Assembly (NCBI GenBank): GCA_040775095.1
Contig: JAXGTD010000087.1
Span: 1-18,625 of the forward strand
Length of the DNA: 18,625 nucleotides
Direction of reading: 5' to 3'
Source: JAXGTD01 sp040775095
GTDB taxonomy: Bacteria > Pseudomonadota > Gammaproteobacteria > Chromatiales > Chromatiaceae
Part shown: piece after piece, positions 12,620-18,625 of the stretch
How positions within the stretch are numbered: the stretch's first letter is position 1
How the letters are laid out: every line of letters begins with the position of its first letter
Notes under the pieces: model-generated
The model's database searches: none
The model's input: the letters and a program-made list of their open reading frames with translations, nothing else
Told to the model about the DNA's origin: nothing
Program-made: the position numbers and the translations under genes

Positions 12620-14254
12620 ATGTCTGACAAGTCGAAAACATCGATCCGTTTCAGCGCTACCTGGCCGGCCGCGCTGTTGTTCTGCGTCGTGAGCGTTGCG
12701 CTCGGGCAGCCCCCGACCGACCCCGCGCTGTCCGAGCCGGGCGCGGTCGAGACGCCGGCACCCAGGCCGAGCCCGTCAGACGCGGAGCCACCCGATCTCC
12801 CGCCGGATGCGGCCCAGGATGATGCCCCCCAGGATCCGGTGCCCGCGCACGGCGGTCCGCAAGCCGCCGATCAACCCGGGCCGTCCTCGCCGAATCCCAC
12901 GCCGGCACCCGACCAGCCGCCCGCCTCGCCCGAAGACCCCGATGGCGGCCTTGGCGCTGAGGAGGCCGAGCTCGACGCCCCCGCGGCCGATCAGGCGGAG
13001 CAGTCAGAGGAGCGCCTGCCCTTCGACGACCTGCGGGTCTTCGCCGAGGTCTTCGGCCGGATCAAGAGCGACTATGTCGAGAAGGTCAACGACCGCGACC
13101 TGCTCGCCAGCGCCATCCGCGGCATGCTCGGTGGTCTCGATCCCCACTCGACCTACCTGGATGCCGACGAATACCGCGACCTGCAGGTCGGCACGACGGG
13201 TGAGTTCGGCGGGTTGGGGATCGAGGTCGGCATGGAAGACGGCTTCGTGAAGGTGATCGCCCCAATCGATGAGACCCCGGCACAACGGGCCGGTATGCAG
13301 GCCGGTGATCTGATCGTGCGCATTGACGAAAAACCGGTCAAGGGGCTCAGCCTCGATGAGGCGGTCAAGCTCATGCGCGGAAAACCGGGGACCAAGATCG
13401 TGCTGACCGTTGTTCGCGACGATGAGGCCAAGCCGGTCCGGATCGAGATCGAGCGAGACGTCATTCACGTCGCCAGCGTGAAGCAGCGCACGCTCGAGCC
13501 CGGCTACGGCTATGTGCGCATCACCCACTTCCAGTCGCGCACCACCGACGACGTGCTCAAGGCCATCGAGACACTCAAGGCCGAGAACAAAGATGGCATC
13601 AATGGGCTCGTGCTCGACCTGCGCAACAACCCCGGCGGCATCCTCAACAGCGCGGTTGGCGTCAGCGATGCGTTCCTCACCAGCGGCCTGATCGTCTATA
13701 CCAAGGGCCGCGTCGACGACTCCAGGCTCGAGTTCAAGGCCGGTCCGGAAGACGTGCTCAATGGTGCCCCCATCGTCGTGCTGGTCAATGGCGGCAGTGC
13801 CTCGGCTTCGGAGATCGTCGCCGGGGCGTTGCAGGACCAGCGCCGTGCGCTCATCATGGGCAGTGACACCTTCGGCAAGGGTTCGGTGCAGACCATCGTC
13901 CCCATCGACGAGCGCACCGCGCTGAAGCTCACCACGGCGCGCTACTACACGCCGTCCGGGCGCTCCATCCAGGCCCAGGGCATCGTCCCGGACATCGAGC
14001 TGGAGCGCGGCAACCTCGAATTGGTCGAGGACGCCGACGTTGCCCCGCTGAAGGAGGCGGATCTGGTGCGCCATCTCGAGGAGGCCGGGATTGCAAGCCC
14101 CGCCGAAGACGACAGCGACGCGCTGCCACTGGCGGCCGAGGATTTCCAGCTCAGCGAGGCGTTGAATGTGCTCAAGGGGCTGCACATCCTCACCCGCGCG
14201 GCGCCCGCCCCGGTCCCGGAGGCCGAGTCGCGCTCGGCGCACCTGGAGCAGTGA
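12620..14254 (+). CDS. ctpA: Carboxy-terminal processing protease (S41 family)
   Basis: A periplasmic serine protease that trims or degrades proteins from their C-terminus, in relatives often cell-wall hydrolases. The 544 residues have: a signal peptide (about 1-29, ending SVALG), a Pro/Ala/Asp/Glu-rich low-complexity linker (about 30-132), an N-terminal S41 helical part (YVEKVNDRDLLASAIRGML, LDPHSTYL), a PDZ domain (about 196-268), and the protease core. The catalytic pair is Ser395 (in GGSASASEIVAG) and Lys420 (in TFGKGSVQ), 25 residues apart as in CtpA enzymes. Proteins of this group are usually around 430-450 residues, and the linker accounts for the excess. Start is ATG 12620, with AGGGA 12 bases upstream. 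Adjacent to envC, a conserved gammaproteobacterial pairing. Confidence 0.95.
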   Translation: MSDKSKTSIRFSATWPAALLFCVVSVALGQPPTDPALSEPGAVETPAPRPSPSDAEPPDLPPDAAQDDAPQDPVPAHGGPQAADQPGPSSPNPTPAPDQPPASPEDPDGGLGAEEAELDAPAADQAEQSEERLPFDDLRVFAEVFGRIKSDYVEKVNDRDLLASAIRGMLGGLDPHSTYLDADEYRDLQVGTTGEFGGLGIEVGMEDGFVKVIAPIDETPAQRAGMQAGDLIVRIDEKPVKGLSLDEAVKLMRGKPGTKIVLTVVRDDEAKPVRIEIERDVIHVASVKQRTLEPGYGYVRITHFQSRTTDDVLKAIETLKAENKDGINGLVLDLRNNPGGILNSAVGVSDAFLTSGLIVYTKGRVDDSRLEFKAGPEDVLNGAPIVVLVNGGSASASEIVAGALQDQRRALIMGSDTFGKGSVQTIVPIDERTALKLTTARYYTPSGRSIQAQGIVPDIELERGNLELVEDADVAPLKEADLVRHLEEAGIASPAEDDSDALPLAAEDFQLSEALNVLKGLHILTRAAPAPVPEAESRSAHLEQ

Positions 14255-14270
14255 CCGGCCCCGGGGCCGG
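14255..14270. repeat. Perfect 16-bp GC palindrome after the ctpA stop
   Basis: CCGGCCCCGGGGCCGG starts directly after the TGA. It could form a short stem in the mRNA but has no loop and no T-run, so a terminator role is doubtful. Confidence 0.4.
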
Positions 14271-14305
14271 GTGAGCGCGACCGGAAAGATCGACAGCTGA
14301 AACAC

Positions 14306-14335
14306 GCGCTGAGGCCGCGGACGCGGCCTCAGCGC
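14306..14335 (+). other. Very strong hairpin just upstream of the DJ-1/PfpI gene
   Basis: GCGCTGAGGCCGCG pairs perfectly with CGCGGCCTCAGCGC across a two-base gap (about 13 bp with a four-base loop). It ends two bases before the AGGAGG Shine-Dalgarno at 14338-14343. No T-run follows. It may act as a 3'-end barrier for the ctpA mRNA or as a 5' element for the next gene. Confidence 0.6.
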
Positions 14336-14349
14336 TCAGGAGGCAAGAG

Positions 14350-14904
14350 ATGGCAAAGGTATTGGTTCCGCTGGCGCAGGGGTGCGAAGAGCTCGAGGCG
14401 GTCACCATCATCGATCTACTGCGCCGAGCCGGGATCGAGGTGGTCACCGCGGGGCTTGGGCCCGGCCCGGTGACCGCGAGTCGTGGCACCGTGCTGGTGC
14501 CCGACGCGGGCCTGGATGAGGTGCTCGATGAGCGCTTCGATATGATTGTGCTCCCGGGCGGCCTGCCAGGCGCCACGCACCTGGATCAGGACAGCCGCAT
14601 TCACGCCCTGTTGGCCCGGCACGCGGACGCGGGGGCCTACACGGCGGCGATCTGCGCGGCGCCCAAGGTGCTCGCGAACGCGGGCCTGCTGGACGGACGC
14701 TCGGCCACCTGCTACCCGGGCGCCGTGGTGCAAGGTGACTACCCGCGCGTGGACCTGATCGACGCGCCGGTGGTTGTCGACGGGCGCGTTGTCACGTCGC
14801 GCGGTCCTGGCACCGCGATGGATTTTGCGCTGCAGCTCATCGCCCTGCTCGTTGGCGAGCCGCGGCGCACCGAGGTCGAGTCCGCGCTCATGCGCTCGGC
14901 CTGA
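14350..14904 (+). CDS. DJ-1/PfpI family protein (YajL-like)
   Basis: A cytosolic protein of the DJ-1 superfamily. YajL/DJ-1 members are linked to protection against oxidative and electrophile damage, and the exact activity is debated. The 184 residues start at ATG 14350 behind an ideal AGGAGG. Key residues are present: Glu14 in GCEELEAVT, the nucleophile Cys102 in the elbow AAICAAPKVLA, VLPGGLPGATHL and the C-terminal TSRGPGTAMDFALQLIALLVG. These match YajL rather than the intracellular protease PfpI, which needs a CH(G) motif. It sits alone between ctpA and the polysaccharide operon. Confidence 0.93.
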   Translation: MAKVLVPLAQGCEELEAVTIIDLLRRAGIEVVTAGLGPGPVTASRGTVLVPDAGLDEVLDERFDMIVLPGGLPGATHLDQDSRIHALLARHADAGAYTAAICAAPKVLANAGLLDGRSATCYPGAVVQGDYPRVDLIDAPVVVDGRVVTSRGPGTAMDFALQLIALLVGEPRRTEVESALMRSA

Positions 14905-14960
14905 AGCCGCATCCACCGCCCGGCTCCCCTTGAAGTTTGCACCATGATGCGGGCACCGCG

Positions 14961-16016
14961 ATGATGGACCATGCCGCCACCGGCCCGTGGCTGATTGCCG
15001 CCTGGCTTCTGGCCGCTGGCCTGAGCCTGTGGCTCACGCGGGCCATCTGCGCGGGAGACCTGCGTCTCTTGCACATTGCCGACCACCCCAACGAGCGTTC
15101 GCTGCACACCACGCCGGTGCCGCGCACCGGCGGTATTGCGCTGGCCGCCGGTATCCTCGGGGGCTGGCTGCTGTGCACCCTCGGGTTCGGCGCCGATGCC
15201 TGGCTCGGATGGATCGCGTTGGCCGCGATGCTGGTCGCCGGGGTCTCGTTTCTCGATGACTGGCGCGATGTCCCCCGGCGCCTGCGCCTGGCGGCGCACC
15301 TTGGCGCTGCCGCGTTGCTCTGCGCGGGCGGGTTCGTCTGGGACCAATCCTGGCTGCCGGGGGGCAGCGGTGCCCTGCCCGCCGCCGTCGCCTGGCTGCT
15401 GACGCTGTTGTTCGTGGCCTGGATGATCAATCTCTACAACTTTATGGACGGTATGGATGGCTTTGCCGGGGGTATGGCCGTATTCGGCTTTGGCGCGCTG
15501 GGCGTGCTCGGCTGGCAGGGCGGTGACCCCCTGTTCGCGGCGATCAGCGGGTCCGTCGTCGCCGCCGCGCTGGGGTTCCTGAGCGGCAACTTCCCTCCCG
15601 CCCGGATCTTCCTGGGTGACGTCGGCTCGTCGCTGCTCGGCTTATTGGCCGCTGCGCTCAGCCTTTGGGGCGCGCGCGCCGGACTGTTTCCCCTCTGGAT
15701 CGGCCTCCTGGTATTCTCCCCTTTCATCGTCGATGCCACCTGGACCCTGGCGCGGCGTGCATGGAATGCGGAGCGGGTCTGGGAGGCGCATCGCACCCAC
15801 CACTATCAGCGCCTGGTACTCGCTGGCTGGGGACACCGCAAGACGGTCTTACGCGCCTATCTGCTGATGGGGGCGGTGGCCGCAAGTGCCGTGCCGGCGG
15901 TGCGGATGCCGGTCCGGGAGCAGTGGATGCTGATCCTGGCCTGGGTGGTGGTCTACGCGCTGATCCACATGCGCGTGGGTCTGGCCGAGCGCCTGGCGGG
16001 GACGGGCCGGCAATGA
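14961..16016 (+). CDS. Polyprenyl-phosphate glycosyl-1-phosphate transferase (GT4, WbpL/WecA type)
   Basis: An integral membrane enzyme that transfers a sugar-1-phosphate from a UDP-sugar to undecaprenyl phosphate, starting O-antigen or capsule repeat units. About ten hydrophobic helices run through 352 residues. Family motifs are intact: DD at 99-100 (FLDDWRDV), NLYNFMDGMDGFAGG (157-171) with the Asp cluster, LGDVGSS (Asp220), and HRTHHYQR from His277, the cytoplasmic HHYQR signature of the WbpL group. Start is ATG 14961 (or 14964); no good Shine-Dalgarno is seen. An earlier in-frame TTG at 14937 would add eight residues. Its stop overlaps the next gene by four bases (ATGA). Confidence 0.92.
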   Translation: MMDHAATGPWLIAAWLLAAGLSLWLTRAICAGDLRLLHIADHPNERSLHTTPVPRTGGIALAAGILGGWLLCTLGFGADAWLGWIALAAMLVAGVSFLDDWRDVPRRLRLAAHLGAAALLCAGGFVWDQSWLPGGSGALPAAVAWLLTLLFVAWMINLYNFMDGMDGFAGGMAVFGFGALGVLGWQGGDPLFAAISGSVVAAALGFLSGNFPPARIFLGDVGSSLLGLLAAALSLWGARAGLFPLWIGLLVFSPFIVDATWTLARRAWNAERVWEAHRTHHYQRLVLAGWGHRKTVLRAYLLMGAVAASAVPAVRMPVREQWMLILAWVVVYALIHMRVGLAERLAGTGRQ

Positions 16017-17893
16017 AGCCCTGGTTCGAGCGACTGCGCTCGCGCACGGCCGCCTTCCTGCACGACCTGCTCATGGTCCCGGCGGCCTGGTTGCTCGCCT
16101 ACTGGATGCGCTTCAACCTGGAGCCGATCCCGTCGCAGTATCTCGATATGGCGCTGCATGTGTTGCCGCTGGTCATGGGGCTGTGCGCCAGTATCTACTG
16201 GCTGTTTGGTCTGTATCGCGGCGTCTGGCGCTTCGCATCCCTGCCAGACCTCATCCGCATCTTCAAGGCCGTCACGGCGGCCACCGTCGCGGTCGTGGCC
16301 GCCCTGTTCGTCTACAATCGGCTGCAGGATCTGCCGCGATCCGTCCCGCCGCTGTTCCTGCTGCTTCAGCTCATGCTGCTGGCAGGCCCGCGGCTCTCCT
16401 ACCGCTGGCTCAAGGATCATCGTCTTGCGCTTGGCACGGGCTCGCGGGTGCTGGTGGTCGGGGCCGGGCGCGCTGGCGAGATGCTGGTGCGCGACATGCT
16501 CAGAGACCGGGAGCGGACCTATTTCCCGGTGGCCTTCGTTGATGACAGGCTGCGCCGCCAGGGCGGTGATATCCATGGTATTCCGATCAGGGGCTCGACC
16601 GAGGAGATCCCGGACCTGGTCGCGGAGCTGGACATCGATCTGATCCTGCTCGCGATCCCAAGCGCGTCGGCCCACGAGATGCAGCGCCTGGTGGCGCTGT
16701 GCGAGCGCGCCGGGCGGGCGTTCCGCACGGTGCCCCAGCTGCAGAACCTGCTGACCGGGCAGGTCACGATCAACCAGCTGCGGCCGGTGTCGATCGAGGA
16801 TCTGCTCGGACGCAACCCCGTGATCCTGGACTGGGGCGGCATCCGGGCGGGGCTCGCCGACCGGGTCGTCCTGGTGACGGGCGCCGGCGGCTCCATCGGT
16901 TCGGAGCTCTGCCGGCAGATCATTGCGGCCAAACCACGCCGCCTGCTGCTGGTTGACAACGGTGAGTTCAACCTCTATCGGCTGGAGATGGAGCTGGCCG
17001 AGCGTCATCCCGGGCTGGACAGCGCGCGGCACCTGCTCGATGTGGCCGACGAGGTCGCCATCGACGCCCTGTTTTTCCGCGAGCGCCCGCAGATCGTCTT
17101 CCACGCGGCGGCGTACAAGCACGTCCCCCTGCTCGAGGACCAGATTCGCGCGGCGGTGCGCAACAATGTCCTGGGTACCCGTGTCGTTGCCGAGGCCGCC
17201 GGGCGCTGGGGCTGCGAGCGCTTCGTGCTGATCTCCACCGACAAGGCCGTGAATCCGGCCAACGTCATGGGCGCGAGCAAGCGCGCGGCCGAGATCCTGT
17301 GCCAGGATCTCGCGCTGCGCTCATCGACCCGGTATATGACCGTGCGGTTTGGAAACGTCCTCGGGTCCGCCGGCAGCGTGATGCCGCTTTTTCAGCGTCA
17401 GATCGAGGCGGGCGGCCCGGTAACCGTCACCGACCCCGATATCGAGCGCTTCTTCATGACCATCCCCGAGGCCTGCCAGCTCATCATGCAGGCGGCCGTG
17501 ATTGGGGCCGGGGGTGAGATCTTCGTGCTGGACATGGGTGAGCCGGTGAAGATCCGCTACATGGCCGAACAGATGATCCGGCTGGCAGGGCTCGAGCCGG
17601 GCCGGGATATCGAGATCGGCTACATCGGACTGCGCCCGGGCGAGAAGCGTTTCGAAGAGCTGTTCTACGACGCCGAGGACCTGGTCGCGACCAGCCATCC
17701 GAAGATCCACGTCGCGCGCCGCCCCGACACGCCGCCGGAGACCGACGCGGTGGCCGCGCTGGCAGGACTGCGCGCGGCGCTTGCCGCCGGCGACGAGAGT
17801 GCACTGCGGGCCGGACTCCGCGGCCTGGTGCCGCAGTGGCGGGCCGCGCCGTCGCCCCGCGAGCGAGCAATTCCCGAGGTGACCGATGCCTGA
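16013..17893 (+). CDS. Nucleotide-sugar 4,6-dehydratase, membrane-bound (WbpM/CapD type)
   Basis: Converts a UDP-GlcNAc type sugar to its 4-keto-6-deoxy form, feeding the neighbouring transferase. The start is ATG 16013 in the ATGA overlap with the upstream gene; a longer open frame upstream is only out-of-frame read through that gene. The 626 residues have four N-terminal membrane helices (about 10-125), a CoA-binding-like Rossmann domain (about 140-270, VLVVGAGRAGEML), and the SDR dehydratase domain. The latter has TGAGGSIGSE (nucleotide motif at 289-298), HAAAYKHVPLLE, STDKAVNPANVMGASKRAAE with the MxxxK variant of the YxxxK catalytic motif typical of WbpM/FlaA1, and FGNVLGSAGSV. It looks complete and functional. 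Confidence 0.95.
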   Translation: MKPWFERLRSRTAAFLHDLLMVPAAWLLAYWMRFNLEPIPSQYLDMALHVLPLVMGLCASIYWLFGLYRGVWRFASLPDLIRIFKAVTAATVAVVAALFVYNRLQDLPRSVPPLFLLLQLMLLAGPRLSYRWLKDHRLALGTGSRVLVVGAGRAGEMLVRDMLRDRERTYFPVAFVDDRLRRQGGDIHGIPIRGSTEEIPDLVAELDIDLILLAIPSASAHEMQRLVALCERAGRAFRTVPQLQNLLTGQVTINQLRPVSIEDLLGRNPVILDWGGIRAGLADRVVLVTGAGGSIGSELCRQIIAAKPRRLLLVDNGEFNLYRLEMELAERHPGLDSARHLLDVADEVAIDALFFRERPQIVFHAAAYKHVPLLEDQIRAAVRNNVLGTRVVAEAAGRWGCERFVLISTDKAVNPANVMGASKRAAEILCQDLALRSSTRYMTVRFGNVLGSAGSVMPLFQRQIEAGGPVTVTDPDIERFFMTIPEACQLIMQAAVIGAGGEIFVLDMGEPVKIRYMAEQMIRLAGLEPGRDIEIGYIGLRPGEKRFEELFYDAEDLVATSHPKIHVARRPDTPPETDAVAALAGLRAALAAGDESALRAGLRGLVPQWRAAPSPRERAIPEVTDA

Positions 17894-18625
17894 CTCCACC
17901 GACCCGTTGTTGATGAGCCGCGATGCCGAGCCCGTGCCGCCTCGACCGCCGGCGACGGACGCTGCCACGCTGCCCGACGTCGGCCCGACCTGGTCGGTGC
18001 CAGAGGATGTGCGCGCCGAGCCGAGAATGGAGCTCGACACCGAGCTTCTGGCGCAGGAGCTCGGTGCGGGGGCTGATCGCGCGGCACCCGAATCCGCCGA
18101 TGTCGATGGCGAGACCGACGGCGAAACCGATCTCGCACCGGAACCGCCGGGGTCGGATTCACGCGAGGCTCAGATCATCGAGCACCTGCAGAGCAAGGGT
18201 CGCCTGGCCCCCGGTGACCTGGCCCGGGCGCGCAAGCTGGCCGAGGACAGCGCCGATCCGCTTCGCACGATGTTGGTACGTCTCGGGCTGGTCTCCGACC
18301 GCGACATGGCCACCGCCGCCGCCGCGGTGCTCGACCTGGAGCTGGTCGCCGTCGAAGACTACCCCGATGAGCCGGTCGCCGAGGACGTGTTCAGCCTGCG
18401 TTTCATGAAGGATGCCCGTGTCGTGCCACTGCGCGAGGATGAAGACGGCCTGGAGGTGGCCGTCGCCGACCCGGTGGACGCCTTTGCCGTGAGCGCCCTG
18501 GAGATGGCCGCCGGTCGCCGGGTGCGGTTGCGCATCGGCCTGCCCGCCGACAACGAGGCGGCGCTCGAGCGGCTCTACGAGCAGCCGGAGGCGGCGAGCG
18601 CCGATGGCGAGCTCGATGGCGACAT
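17886..18625 (+). CDS. Secretion/pilus ATPase N-terminal domain protein (GspE/PilB type, partial)
   Basis: An open frame that runs off the right edge after 246 codons. ATG 17886 has GAGG six bases upstream and overlaps the preceding stop by eight bases, so it belongs to the same operon. Residues 1-91 are acidic, proline-rich and probably disordered. From about 95 to 225 there is a type II secretion ATPase N-domain: LAPGDLARARKLAEDSADPL, LVRLGLVSDRDMATAAAAVL, FMKDARVVPLREDEDG, LEVAVADPVDAFAVSAL, and a final AALERLY. The Walker ATPase core expected next is outside the window, so I cannot tell whether it is a true GspE/PilB ATPase or a protein that merely carries this N-domain. Confidence 0.82.
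   Translation, partial: MPDSTDPLLMSRDAEPVPPRPPATDAATLPDVGPTWSVPEDVRAEPRMELDTELLAQELGAGADRAAPESADVDGETDGETDLAPEPPGSDSREAQIIEHLQSKGRLAPGDLARARKLAEDSADPLRTMLVRLGLVSDRDMATAAAAVLDLELVAVEDYPDEPVAEDVFSLRFMKDARVVPLREDEDGLEVAVADPVDAFAVSALEMAAGRRVRLRIGLPADNEAALERLYEQPEAASADGELDGD

Noticed and set aside
13004..14305. Minus-strand open frame opposite the S41 protease
   Set aside because: An antisense shadow: the plus-strand product has intact catalytic and PDZ motifs, while the antisense product has no recognisable motif.
14938..14950. TTGCACCATGATG, identical to 13 bases of NtrC site 1
   Set aside because: Only the left half-site is present; the right arm (GCGGGC) does not complete the dyad and no RpoN promoter follows.
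15665..16012. Upstream extension of the WbpM/CapD-type frame
   Set aside because: It reads another frame of the upstream transferase gene; the ATG at 16013 in an ATGA overlap matches the family N-terminus.
15953..17122. Minus-strand open frame opposite the dehydratase gene
   Set aside because: An antisense shadow of a well-supported gene.
1..18625. CRISPR arrays, tRNA or rRNA genes, transposons, prophage genes
   Set aside because: No regularly spaced repeats, cloverleaf-like sequences, transposase motifs or terminal inverted repeats with target duplications were seen by eye on either strand; weak examples could have been missed.

Overview
The window is GC-rich DNA (roughly two-thirds G+C by eye). 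It looks like a chromosomal segment of a gammaproteobacterium of the Chromatiales / purple sulfur bacteria type. That placement is an inference from protein resemblance to gammaproteobacterial glnA-ntrBC, secB-gpsA and envC-ctpA, and from an ArsR-family regulator with the cysteine layout of persulfide sensors; no rRNA or other taxonomic marker is present. No insertion sequence, prophage gene, CRISPR array, tRNA or rRNA was seen. Several genes appear to use TTG or GTG starts.

Region 1 (1-1353): the 5' tip of a minus-strand gene resembling glycyl-tRNA synthetase alpha subunit (glyQ), divergent from a cation diffusion facilitator with an extra C-terminal domain. Region 2 (1354-6597): a nitrogen-assimilation block of glnA, a small secreted DUF4124-like protein, ntrB (glnL) and ntrC (glnG). 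Upstream of glnA is a pair of NtrC-type enhancer sites. Sigma-54 type -24/-12 elements precede both glnA and ntrBC, so the sequence carries a plausible closed circuit: NtrB-NtrC activates glnA and its own operon through RpoN. Region 3 (6598-8257): two proteins of unknown function arranged convergently around a bidirectional terminator, then trmL (tRNA wobble 2'-O-methyltransferase).

Region 4 (8350-10920, all minus strand): an ArsR-type regulator, a membrane-anchored rhodanese (YibN-like), secB and gpsA. The last three probably form one operon from a good sigma-70 promoter. The regulator has two cysteines 66 residues apart, the spacing of the SqrR/BigR persulfide switch, and sits beside the rhodanese. 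Region 5 (11046-14254, plus strand): an envC promoter whose -10 box lies inside a dyad, a possible short leader ORF, envC (catalytically degenerate LytM activator of cell-wall amidases) and a ctpA-type S41 protease with an unusual Pro/Asp-rich linker. grxC and gpmI, often found in this neighbourhood in relatives, are absent from the window.

Region 6 (14255-18625): a DJ-1/PfpI family gene preceded by a very strong hairpin, then a tightly overlapping surface-polysaccharide operon: a WbpL/WecA-type polyprenyl-phosphate glycosyl-1-phosphate transferase, a WbpM/CapD-type nucleotide-sugar 4,6-dehydratase, and the start of a GspE/PilB-type secretion ATPase N-domain protein that runs off the right edge. 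I see no clearly novel multi-gene system. The best leads are the putative persulfide regulator next to the rhodanese, the glnA/ntrBC control region with leader hairpins, the leader ORF before envC, and the secretion-ATPase-like gene embedded in the polysaccharide operon.
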